13,732 nt of DNA from the NCBI GenBank assembly GCA_021847165.1, contig JAJZUH010000037.1, positions 1 through 13,732 of the forward strand, in the 5' to 3' direction. Origin of the DNA: Pseudomonadota bacterium (GTDB lineage Bacteria > Pseudomonadota > Gammaproteobacteria > Burkholderiales > Gallionellaceae). How positions within the stretch are numbered: position 1 is the first letter of the stretch; each line of letters begins with the position of its first letter. The position numbers and the translations under genes are program-made. Of this stretch, positions 6,609 to 13,428 are shown piece by piece. The notes below the pieces were generated by a model. The model saw only the letters and a list, made by a program, of their open reading frames with translations, searched no databases and was not told the origin of the DNA.

Positions 6609-7238
6609 ATGGCGCAGTTCTTTTCCGTCCATCCCGACAATCCGCAGCCGCGCCTGATCAAGCAGGCTGCAGAGATGCTGCGCAACGGCGCCGTGATCGT
6701 CTATCCCACCGATTCCGGTTATGCTCTCGGCTGCCATCTGGACGACAAGGATGCAGTGACGCGTATCCGGCAGATACGCGGTCTGGACGAGAAGCACCTG
6801 ATGACCCTGATGTGCCGCGACCTGTCCGAACTGTCCAGATATGCGCGCGTGGACAATGCCCGGTTCAGGCTGCTCAAGAACAATACGCCGGGCAGCTATA
6901 CTTTCATTCTGGAAGCGACCAGGGAAGTGCCGCGCCGCTTGCAGCATCCCAAGCGAAGCACCATAGGGTTGCGCATACCCGACCATCCGGTCGCGCTGGC
7001 CTTGCTGGAAGAACTGGGCGAGCCGCTGCTGAGTTCCACGCTGATCTTGCCCGATGGCGAGCAGCCCATGACGGACGTGGACGAGATACGCGCACACCTG
7101 GAACGTCTTGTAGAACTGATCATTGCGGGCGGCCCGGTGGGAACCGAATCGACCACAGTGATCGATCTGACCGAGGCCGTGCCGGTATTGCTGCGCCGGG
7201 GCAAGGGAGAAGTCGCACATCTGGGAATAGAGGAATAA
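6609..7238 (+). CDS. yciO: YciO, Sua5/YrdC/YciO family protein
   Basis: The 209-residue protein has the YrdC/Sua5 fold. TsaC/Sua5 relatives make threonylcarbamoyl-AMP for the tRNA t6A modification. YciO is a paralogue with much weaker activity and an unclear role, so I prefer the YciO name. Motifs are the N-terminal IVYPTDSGYALGC (30-42), RQIRGLDEKHLMTLMC, PGSYTFILEA (about 95-104), RSTIGLRIPDHP and ESTTVIDLT. There is no C-terminal Sua5 domain. It starts three bases after the PHP gene and its stop abuts the next ATG. Confidence 0.88.
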   Translation: MAQFFSVHPDNPQPRLIKQAAEMLRNGAVIVYPTDSGYALGCHLDDKDAVTRIRQIRGLDEKHLMTLMCRDLSELSRYARVDNARFRLLKNNTPGSYTFILEATREVPRRLQHPKRSTIGLRIPDHPVALALLEELGEPLLSSTLILPDGEQPMTDVDEIRAHLERLVELIIAGGPVGTESTTVIDLTEAVPVLLRRGKGEVAHLGIEE

Positions 7239-7895
7239 ATGAATCTTGATGCACTGATACAAACCATCGCGCTTGCCGCCATCCCGGTGCTGTTCGCCAT
7301 CACCTTGCACGAAGCCGCGCACGGCTATGCGGCACGCCATTTTGGCGATCTGACGGCATACCAGCAGGGGCGGATATCGTTGAATCCGATGCATCATATC
7401 GATCCCATAGGCACCATCCTGTTGCCGCTGCTGACGTTGTTCGTGGGCGGCATCCTGTTCGGCTGGGCCAAGCCGGTGCCGGTGAATTTCGCCGCACTGC
7501 GGCGGCCCAAGCAGGACATGTTCTGGGTGGCCCTGGCAGGACCGGCATCCAATCTGGCCATGGCCCTGATATGGGGCTTGATGATCAAGCTGGCATTGAT
7601 GTTCCCCGGCAATTATTTTGCCGAACCGCTGATAGGCATGTCGCAGATCGGGGTTACAATCAACGCCGTCCTGCTGGTGCTGAATCTGTTGCCATTGCCT
7701 CCACTGGACGGTGGCCGCATTGCGATCAGCCTGCTGCCGCACCGGCAGGCTTACAAACTATCGAAAGTGGAACCGTACGGCATGGTCATCCTGATCCTGC
7801 TGGCGGTGGTGCCCGTCGGCGGGCAGCCGATACTGGGCTGGATACTGACGCCGCTGGTGAGCGGTGTGATCCGGGTGATTGAAACGATTTTTTAA
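7239..7895 (+). CDS. Site-2 protease family (M50) membrane metalloprotease
   Basis: The 218-residue integral membrane protein has the zinc motif HEAAH (24-28) in its first hydrophobic helix, followed by the typical HFGDLTAYQQGRISLNPMHHIDPIGT segment, and NLLPLPPLDGGRI (149-161) carrying the third ligand D157. About six hydrophobic segments are visible. This compact M50B/Rip3-like family cleaves or is predicted to cleave substrates within the membrane, but its targets in proteobacteria are unknown. The gene abuts yciO (TAA then ATG), with GAGGAATAA as a usable ribosome binding site. The same protein is commonly found between yciO and trpS in betaproteobacteria (from memory). Confidence 0.9.
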   Translation: MNLDALIQTIALAAIPVLFAITLHEAAHGYAARHFGDLTAYQQGRISLNPMHHIDPIGTILLPLLTLFVGGILFGWAKPVPVNFAALRRPKQDMFWVALAGPASNLAMALIWGLMIKLALMFPGNYFAEPLIGMSQIGVTINAVLLVLNLLPLPPLDGGRIAISLLPHRQAYKLSKVEPYGMVILILLAVVPVGGQPILGWILTPLVSGVIRVIETIF

Positions 7896-7916
7896 TGTTT
7901 ATCGTCAAGTAGAACT

Positions 7917-9119
7917 ATGTTTGCTGATCGCGTGTTATCCGGAATGCGCCCCACGGGCAGTCTGCACCTGGGGCATTACCACGGTGTATTGAAGAACTGG
8001 GTGGAGATGCAGCACCAGTACGAGTGCCTGTTCTTCGTGGCAGACTGGCACGCACTGACCACGCACTATGACTCGCCCCAGGTCATCGAACAGAGCGTGT
8101 GGGACATGGTCATCGACTGGCTCGCGGCCGGCGTCGATCCGGCTCAAGCCACCTTGTTCATCCAGTCGCGCGTGCCGGAACATGCGGAACTGAACCTGCT
8201 GCTGTCGATGATCACCCCGCTGGGATGGCTGGAACGGGTGCCGACCTACAAGGACCAGCAGGAGAAGCTGACTTCCAAGGACCTGACCACTTACGGATTC
8301 CTCGGCTATCCCTTGCTGATGAGCGCGGACATCCTGATCTATCGTGCCACCAAAGTGCCGGTGGGCGAGGACCAGATTCCGCATATCGAGTTCACGCGCG
8401 AATTGGCGCGCCGCTTCAACCACATGTACGGGCGCGAACCCGGATTCGAGGAGAAGGCCGAAGCGGCGGTGAAAAAGCTGGGCGGCAAAAAAGCCAGGCT
8501 GTACGCCGAATTGCGCACGCGGTTCCAGGAGCAGGGCGATGACGAGGCCCTGGAGTCCGCCAAATCCCTGCTGGACGAACAGCAGAACCTGAGCCTGGGC
8601 GATCGCGAGCGTCTGTTCGGATACCTCGAAGGCGGCGGCAAGATGATACTTTCCGAACCGCAGGCCATGCTGACCGCTGCTTCGCGCATGCCCGGCCTGG
8701 ACGGCCAGAAGATGTCCAAATCGTACAACAACACCATCAGCCTGCGTGAAGACGAAGCCGAGGTGAGCAAGAAGATCCGCACCATGCCGACCGATCCGGC
8801 GCGCATCCGCCGCACCGATGCGGGCGATCCGGAAAAATGTCCGGTGTGGCAACTGCACAAGGTCTATTCCAGCGATGCCATCAAGCAGTGGGTGCAGCAG
8901 GGATGCAAGAGCGCCGGCATCGGCTGCATCGAATGCAAACAGCCCGTCATCGCTGGCGTGCTGGAAGAACAGAAGCCGATGCGCGAACGCGCACAGCTCT
9001 ACCTGGACGATCCCAGCCTGGTGCGCAACATCATCGCCGACGGCTGCGAGAAAGCGCGCAAGCTCGCCAACGAAACCATGCGCGACGTGCGCGAGGCGAT
9101 GGGACTCGGTTACAACTGA
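7917..9119 (+). CDS. trpS: Tryptophanyl-tRNA synthetase
   Basis: This class I aminoacyl-tRNA synthetase charges tRNA-Trp with tryptophan. The HIGH-equivalent PTGSLHLGH is at 12-20 and KMSKS at 265-269, with the tryptophan-site region VADWHALTT and the SADILIYRATKVPVGEDQ segment in between. At 400 residues it is longer than the roughly 334-residue E. coli type, because of a charged, helical insert at about 176-245 (EKAEAAVKKLGGKKARLYAE and onward). This longer form is known in beta- and gammaproteobacteria. A weak ribosome binding site (AAGTAG) precedes it. The 21-base gap to the protease gene is the widest inside the cluster before 11380. Confidence 0.97.
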   Translation: MFADRVLSGMRPTGSLHLGHYHGVLKNWVEMQHQYECLFFVADWHALTTHYDSPQVIEQSVWDMVIDWLAAGVDPAQATLFIQSRVPEHAELNLLLSMITPLGWLERVPTYKDQQEKLTSKDLTTYGFLGYPLLMSADILIYRATKVPVGEDQIPHIEFTRELARRFNHMYGREPGFEEKAEAAVKKLGGKKARLYAELRTRFQEQGDDEALESAKSLLDEQQNLSLGDRERLFGYLEGGGKMILSEPQAMLTAASRMPGLDGQKMSKSYNNTISLREDEAEVSKKIRTMPTDPARIRRTDAGDPEKCPVWQLHKVYSSDAIKQWVQQGCKSAGIGCIECKQPVIAGVLEEQKPMRERAQLYLDDPSLVRNIIADGCEKARKLANETMRDVREAMGLGYN

Positions 9120-9121
9120 AC

Positions 9122-9946
9122 ATGAGCGAGACAGAGGCACAACCCCTGCAGCAAGCGGCCAATCCGGTGGCGCATATCCACGGCGAACCGATCACCGAGA
9201 TGCCGCTGGACCTGTACATCCCGCCGGATGCGCTGGAGGTGGTGCTCGAGTCTTTCCAGGGACCGCTCGACCTGCTGCTGTATCTGATCCGCAAGCACAA
9301 CCTCGATGTGCTGGATATCCCGATGGCGGCGCTGACCAAGCAATACATGGCCTATATCGAGGCGATGCAGCGCCATCGCCTGGAACTGGCCGCCGAATAT
9401 CTGCTGATGGCCGCGGTGCTGATCGAGATCAAGTCGCGCATGCTGCTGCCGCGGCCTCCCAAGGCGAACGAAGAGGAGGCTGTGGAAGACCCGCGTGCCG
9501 AACTGATGCGCCGCCTGCTCGAATACGAACAGATGAAGCTGGCCGCGCAGAAGCTGAACGAGCTGCCGCAAGCCGGGCGCGATTTCGAGCTGGTACAAGT
9601 GCTGATCGAGCGCACCGTAATCGAGCGGCTGCCCCAGGTCAGCGTGGAAGACCTGCGCAACGCATGGCTGGCACTGCTTACGCGCGCCAAGGTGAACGCG
9701 CATCACCGCGTGCGGCGCGAAGAATTGTCGGTACGGGAGCAGATGACCAAGGTGCTGCGGCAATTGCGCAATACCGATTTCGTGTCGTTTGAAAGCCTGT
9801 TCGAACTGGATGCCGGCATTCCGGTGCTGGTCGTCACGTTTATCGCCATCCTCGAACTTGCCAAAGAGAACCTGGTCGAGATCACGCAAACCGAAAGCTT
9901 GGGGAATATCTATGTCAGAACCAGTCGAGCCATTACTGCCGAGTGA
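9122..9946 (+). CDS. scpA: Segregation and condensation protein A (kleisin)
   Basis: ScpA (274 residues) is the kleisin subunit of the SMC-ScpAB condensin and bridges the SMC heads. The hallmark GPLDLLLYLIRKHNLDVLDIPMA stretch is present near residues 48-70, followed by YLLMAAVLIEIKSRMLLP. The C-terminal winged helix ends near VVTFIAILELAKENLVEITQ. About 40 residues precede the conserved core. The ATG at 9122 lies two bases after the trpS stop and gives the MSETEAQP N-terminus. An open frame continues upstream inside trpS but is a shadow. The gene overlaps scpB by 35 bases. The smc gene is not in the window. Confidence 0.94.
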   Translation: MSETEAQPLQQAANPVAHIHGEPITEMPLDLYIPPDALEVVLESFQGPLDLLLYLIRKHNLDVLDIPMAALTKQYMAYIEAMQRHRLELAAEYLLMAAVLIEIKSRMLLPRPPKANEEEAVEDPRAELMRRLLEYEQMKLAAQKLNELPQAGRDFELVQVLIERTVIERLPQVSVEDLRNAWLALLTRAKVNAHHRVRREELSVREQMTKVLRQLRNTDFVSFESLFELDAGIPVLVVTFIAILELAKENLVEITQTESLGNIYVRTSRAITAE

Positions 9947-10595
9947 AGAACATACCGCTGTCGTGGAAGCGGAGCATGCGGTCGATATCGCGCTGCTGAC
10001 ACGTATCTTTGAAGCGGCCTTGCTGACCACGCAGGAGCCTTTGTCCATCGCCGAACTGAAGCGCCTGAGCGAGGCTCCGCTGGAAAGCAGGATGGTCGAG
10101 GAATTGCTGCAGCATTTGGCGCAGAAATACGCCGACAGCGGCATCGAATTGAGTCGTGTCGCGAGCGGCTGGCGTTTCCGCGCGCGTCCCGAGATGCAGC
10201 AATACCTGGACAGGCTCGACCCGCAGAAGCCTCCGCGCTATTCCCGTGCCGTGCTGGAAACGCTGGCCATCATCGCCTATCGCCAGCCGGTCACTCGCGG
10301 CGACATCGAGGAGATACGCGGCGTCGCCGTGTCCTCGCAGGTGTTGAAGACACTGGAAGGCCGCGGCTGGATCGAGAGCATCGGCACCCGCGACACACCG
10401 GGCAAGCCGGCGTTGTATGCCACCACGCCGCAGTTCATGGACGACCTGAACCTGCGCTCCCTGCAGGAACTGCCTGCGCTGGAAGAAATGGGCTCGTTGC
10501 TGGAAGCCGGCATCGCCGATGAGCCGGCGCCAGCCGGGCCTGCCGCGACCGATGCTGAAGCGGCAGCGTCCGCACCGGAAGCCAACGCCGCCTGA
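9912..10595 (+). CDS. scpB: Segregation and condensation protein B
   Basis: ScpB (227 residues) is the dimeric winged-helix partner of ScpA in the SMC condensin complex. The core is recognised by LTRIFEAALLTTQEPLSIAEL, ASGWRFRARPEMQQYLDRL, and the signature SRAVLETLAIIAYRQPVTRGDIEEIRGV. GRGWIESIGTRDTPGKPALY follows in the second winged helix. The last 25 or so residues are Ala/Pro/Glu-rich and probably disordered. The ATG at 9912 is preceded by GGGGA (9901-9905) inside the end of scpA, and this long overlap implies coupled synthesis. The stop shares one base with the next gene's ATG. Confidence 0.95.
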   Translation: MSEPVEPLLPSEEHTAVVEAEHAVDIALLTRIFEAALLTTQEPLSIAELKRLSEAPLESRMVEELLQHLAQKYADSGIELSRVASGWRFRARPEMQQYLDRLDPQKPPRYSRAVLETLAIIAYRQPVTRGDIEEIRGVAVSSQVLKTLEGRGWIESIGTRDTPGKPALYATTPQFMDDLNLRSLQELPALEEMGSLLEAGIADEPAPAGPAATDAEAAASAPEANAA

Positions 10596-11380
10596 TGTCC
10601 GCGATCAAGCGCATCTCTTCGCGCGACAATCCGTTCTACAAGTCGCTGCATAAACTGTCCTCGTCCGGCCGCGAGCGGCACGCGGCTGGACAGACCCTGC
10701 TCGACGGCCCCCACCTGCTGCGTGCCTTCCTCGATTCCGGCCAGCGTCCGCGGCACCTGCTGCTGAACGAGCAGGCGCTGCAGGAAGCCGAGATCGTCGC
10801 CTTGCTCGGCGCCTGCGCCGATGTGCCGCAGACGCAATTCGACGACGCGCTGTTCGCGCAGCTTTCCGAACTCAAAACCCCCAATGGCCTGCTTGCATTG
10901 ATCGATATTCCCTCTGCCGGGATCCAGGTTGCGCATAGCCAGCTTGCCTTGATGCTGGAAGATATCCAGGATCCGGGCAACCTGGGTTCCATCCTGCGAT
11001 CGGCGGCAGCGGCCGGTTGCGATGCGGTTTTCCTGTCGTCTGGCTGTGCCGATGCGTGGTCGCCCAGGGTGCTGCGGGCAGGGATGGGCGGGCACTTCGT
11101 GCTGGATATCGTGCAATCGGCGGATTTGCACAAGGTCGCGGCGGAGTTCGCCGGCAAGATACTGGCCGCCTCGCTGCAGGCGGGAAAATCCCTGTATGAC
11201 TGCAATCTGCGCGGAAAACTGGCGTTTGCCATCGGCAACGAGGGAGCCGGTCTGTCGGCCACCCTGCTGGAGGCGGCACATCAGCATTTCATCATTCCCA
11301 TGCCGGGCAAGGTCGAGTCATTGAACGCGGCGGCGGCGGCGGCGGTATGCCTGTTCGAAGCCGTGCGTCAGCGCCATTGA
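10595..11380 (+). CDS. SpoU/TrmH-family RNA 2'-O-methyltransferase
   Basis: This 261-residue SPOUT-fold methyltransferase is expected to methylate a ribose 2'-OH in rRNA or tRNA using S-adenosylmethionine. The three SpoU motifs are present: IQDPGNLGSILRSA (124-137, with N129 and R135), FAIGNEGAGLS (211-221), and IPMPGKVESLNAAAAAAVCL (234-253). The N-terminal part (about 1-105) looks like the L7Ae-type substrate-binding domain of RlmB/TsnR-like members. The exact target nucleotide cannot be read from the sequence. The start (TGATG) is fused to the scpB stop. Many betaproteobacteria have a pseudouridine synthase gene after scpB, so an RNA-modification gene here fits. Confidence 0.9.
   Translation: MSAIKRISSRDNPFYKSLHKLSSSGRERHAAGQTLLDGPHLLRAFLDSGQRPRHLLLNEQALQEAEIVALLGACADVPQTQFDDALFAQLSELKTPNGLLALIDIPSAGIQVAHSQLALMLEDIQDPGNLGSILRSAAAAGCDAVFLSSGCADAWSPRVLRAGMGGHFVLDIVQSADLHKVAAEFAGKILAASLQAGKSLYDCNLRGKLAFAIGNEGAGLSATLLEAAHQHFIIPMPGKVESLNAAAAAAVCLFEAVRQRH
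11328..11345 (+). repeat. (CGG)6 trinucleotide tract in methyltransferase motif 3
   Basis: Six perfect CGG units encode part of the alanine run after ESLN in motif 3 of the RNA methyltransferase. Changes in unit number would keep the frame and only alter the count of alanines. Confidence 0.7.
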
Positions 11381-11432
11381 ATGCATCATTGCCGTTGAAT
11401 CCAGATCGGGTTTTACTGGTAGGATTGCATCC

Positions 11433-11702
11433 ATGTGTCTTGGCATACCCATGCAAGTTGTCGAAATCGATGGCGCATTCGCCTGGTGCGAAGGGCGCGG
11501 TCGACGCGAGCGGCTCAATACCCTGTTGCTGGGGGAGGTGCCCCCCGGCGAATGGGTGTACGCCGTCCTGGGACATGCACGCGAAAAACTCACCCCGCAG
11601 CGGGCCGGCGAAATCGATCTCGCGCTCGACGGCCTGGCCGCTGCGATGCAGGGCGAGACGAATCTCGATGCCTACTTCCCCGATGTCACGATACCGCGAT
11701 AA
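11433..11702 (+). CDS. hupF: HypC/HupF-family hydrogenase maturation chaperone
   Basis: The 89-residue chaperone of the HypC/HybG/HupF family binds the hydrogenase large-subunit precursor and helps deliver the Fe(CN)2CO unit. The essential N-terminal MCLGIP (Cys2) is present. The next part, FAWCEGRGRRERLNTLLLG, resembles HupF/HoxL (specialised for membrane-bound uptake hydrogenases) more than housekeeping HypC. In the GEWVYAVLGHAREKL stretch the position of the conserved HypC histidine (WVLVHVGFA in E. coli) is Val, with a His three residues later. AGGA (11421-11424) serves as ribosome binding site. A weak promoter may lie at 11389-11417 (TTGCCG, 17, TTTACT), but read-through from the methyltransferase gene 52 bases upstream is also possible. 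Confidence 0.88.
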   Translation: MCLGIPMQVVEIDGAFAWCEGRGRRERLNTLLLGEVPPGEWVYAVLGHAREKLTPQRAGEIDLALDGLAAAMQGETNLDAYFPDVTIPR

Positions 11703-11712
11703 TCACGACCAT

Positions 11713-11733
11713 CTTCCCCGGGTCTCGGGGGAG
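11713..11733 (+). promoter_or_regulatory. Hairpin overlapping the SD of the protease gene
   Basis: CTTCCCCG (11713-11720) and CGGGGGAG (11726-11733) can form an 8 bp stem (one G-U) with a 5-base loop. The GGAGG Shine-Dalgarno (11730-11734) of the next gene lies in its 3' arm. A second, poorer GAGG (11736-11739) remains outside. It might limit protease synthesis. No T-run follows, so it is not a terminator. Confidence 0.4.
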
Positions 11734-11744
11734 GCGAGGCTGGC

Positions 11745-12218
11745 ATGAAGATACTCATACTGGGTATCGGCAACACCTTGCTTGCCGACGAGGGGGTGGG
11801 GATTGTTGCGATGGAGGAACTGGCTGCCCGATATGGCGAGCGCGAAGACATGGAATTCCTCGACGGCGGCACCTTGTCGTTCACGCTGGCGGTGCCGATC
11901 AGCGAATGCGATGCCCTGCTGGTGATCGATGCGGCCGAACTCGGTGCCAGGCCGGGGACGGTGCGCAGCTTCGAAGGCGAGGAAATGGATCGTTTCCTCG
12001 GCGAAAATCGCAAGAGCAGCGTGCATGAAGTCGGATTGCTCGACCTCAGGTCGGTTTCGCTCCTCACCGGGCATTGGCCGAGCAGGCGCGCACTGGTCGC
12101 CATACAGCCGGCTCAGGTGGATTGGGGCGAGACGCTGACACCGGCGGTGGCGGCGGCACTGCCGCATATATGCGAGATTGCTGCGGGAATCGTCACACGC
12201 TTCTCCGGCGACATGTAG
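11745..12218 (+). CDS. hupD: [NiFe] hydrogenase maturation endopeptidase (HyaD/HupD family)
   Basis: The 157-residue protease of peptidase family M52 removes the C-terminal extension of the hydrogenase large subunit once nickel is inserted. The family start MKILILGIGNTLLADEGVG is clear. The nickel-sensing residues known from HybD correspond to E16, D62 (LLVIDAAELG) and H94 (SVHEVGL). FLDGGTLSFTL (38-48) matches the HupD/HyaD subgroup for uptake hydrogenases. Its substrate, the large subunit, is not in the window but would be expected downstream of isp1/isp2. Spacing of 42 bases after hupF includes the SD-overlapping hairpin. Confidence 0.93.
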   Translation: MKILILGIGNTLLADEGVGIVAMEELAARYGEREDMEFLDGGTLSFTLAVPISECDALLVIDAAELGARPGTVRSFEGEEMDRFLGENRKSSVHEVGLLDLRSVSLLTGHWPSRRALVAIQPAQVDWGETLTPAVAAALPHICEIAAGIVTRFSGDM

Positions 12219-12240
12219 CTGTCATGCAACATGCGATGAG

Positions 12241-12269
12241 TTGACGCGGCTGATGCGTGCGCGCAGAAT
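12241..12269 (+). promoter_or_regulatory. Sigma70-type promoter candidate for the hydrogenase structural genes
   Basis: TTGACG (12241-12246), 17 bases, CAGAAT (12264-12269): five and four matches to the consensus hexamers at ideal spacing. The start would fall near 12276, about 34 bases before the small-subunit ATG. It would allow structural genes to be expressed apart from hupF and hupD. I saw no -24/-12 sigma54 element here. Confidence 0.45.
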
Positions 12270-12309
12270 TCGCCGGCGTTCCCTGGTTCAACGACCACAA
12301 GGAGTCAGC

Positions 12310-13428
12310 ATGAAGCGAGCACAGCAACAGCCGGGTTACCTGCCCGGAACCGTCGGCGAGGGCTTGGCGCAGCGCGGGGTCACCCGCCGCGAATTCCTCC
12401 AGTTCTGCACTTCTCTGGCCGCCCTGTTGGCGTTACCTCCCGCGATGGCGGGCGTGATGGCCGATGCCATCAGCAAGGCGCGACGACAATCGGTGATCTG
12501 GCTTTCGTTTCAGGAATGCACCGGCTGCACCGAATCCATTACGCGCTCGCATTCGCCGACGCTGGAAAACCTGATCTTCGACCTCATCTCGCTGGACTAC
12601 CACCATACGCTGCAAGCGGTTTCCGGAGAAGCGGCAGAGCACGCCCGCGCGCAGGCGATGAAAGACAACGAAGGCAAATATCTGCTGATCGTCGATGGTT
12701 CCGTTCCGATGGGCAATCCCGGATTCTCCACCATCGCCGGCATCAGCAACCACGACATGCTGGTCGAGACGGCCAAAGGCGCCGCAGCGATCGTTGCGGT
12801 GGGCACCTGCGCGACCTATGGCGGCATCCCCATGGCCAATCCCAACCCGACGGGAGCCGTTCCGGTAAGCGAGATCGTCAAGGACAAGCCCATCGTGAAT
12901 GTGCCGGGCTGTCCGCCCATCCCGGTGGTGATGACCGGGGTACTCGCGAACTTCCTGACCTTTGGCGGCCTTCCCGAACTGGATGATCTGGGACGGCCAA
13001 AATCTTTCTATGGCGAAACGATCCATGACCGCTGTTATCGCCGTCCGTTCTATGACCAGGGCAAGTTCGCGGAGACTTTCGACGATGAAGCGGCGCGGCA
13101 GGGCTGGTGCCTGTTCAAGCTGGGCTGCAAAGGCCCGGTAACCTACAACTCGTGCGCGACCACCAAATGGAACGACGGGACCAGTTTCCCGATCGAATCT
13201 GGCCACGGCTGCATTGGCTGTTCGGAACCCAAATTCTGGGATGCCGGCCCTTTATACAAGGCCTTGTCCATGCCGATATCTGCCTCGACCGCCATGCTGG
13301 GCGAAGCCGCCGCGGCCGGCGCCGTCGCGGGGGTGGCGATTACCTGGTACAACCGCTCGACCAAGTCTGCTGCGAAAGCCGCACATGAACGAGTGACCGT
13401 GCAGGACCTGGTCAGGGAGGACAAATGA
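12310..13428 (+). CDS. hynS: [NiFe] hydrogenase small subunit, Isp-type (group 1e) candidate
   Basis: The 372-residue electron-transfer subunit carries a Tat signal (TRREFLQF, 25-32, then hydrophobic LAALLALPPAMAG), so the folded dimer is exported to the periplasm. Cluster ligands are readable: proximal [4Fe-4S] C70, C73, C167, C201; distal [4Fe-4S] H239, C242, C267, C273; medial [3Fe-4S] C282, C301, C304. The positions of the two extra cysteines of O2-tolerant enzymes (E. coli HyaA type) are G72 and G172, so a standard proximal cluster is expected. A short hydrophobic segment near 328-346 may anchor the C-terminus. AAGGAG (12299-12304) sets the start at 12310. The stop overlaps the next ATG. 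Small subunit followed by an Isp1-like gene indicates hynS-isp1-isp2-hynL order, which is inferred beyond the edge. Confidence 0.92.
   Translation: MKRAQQQPGYLPGTVGEGLAQRGVTRREFLQFCTSLAALLALPPAMAGVMADAISKARRQSVIWLSFQECTGCTESITRSHSPTLENLIFDLISLDYHHTLQAVSGEAAEHARAQAMKDNEGKYLLIVDGSVPMGNPGFSTIAGISNHDMLVETAKGAAAIVAVGTCATYGGIPMANPNPTGAVPVSEIVKDKPIVNVPGCPPIPVVMTGVLANFLTFGGLPELDDLGRPKSFYGETIHDRCYRRPFYDQGKFAETFDDEAARQGWCLFKLGCKGPVTYNSCATTKWNDGTSFPIESGHGCIGCSEPKFWDAGPLYKALSMPISASTAMLGEAAAAGAVAGVAITWYNRSTKSAAKAAHERVTVQDLVREDK

Noticed and set aside
5729..7249. A 506-codon plus-strand frame overlapping the PHP and yciO genes
   Set aside because: It is a long shadow frame of GC-rich coding DNA; the two real products are recognisable families.
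6276..7742. A 488-codon minus-strand frame
   Set aside because: It is antisense to three recognised genes and rich in Gln/His/Arg, as expected for a shadow frame.
7896..7916. Promoter in front of trpS (TTGAAA at 7879)
   Set aside because: No acceptable -10 hexamer lies at 16-18 bases spacing; co-transcription with the upstream gene is simpler.
8443..8655. Insert in TrpS as a novel domain fusion
   Set aside because: The longer form of TrpS with this charged helical insert is known from beta- and gammaproteobacteria.
7935..9140. A 401-codon minus-strand frame opposite trpS
   Set aside because: It mirrors trpS almost exactly, and TrpS has both class I signatures.
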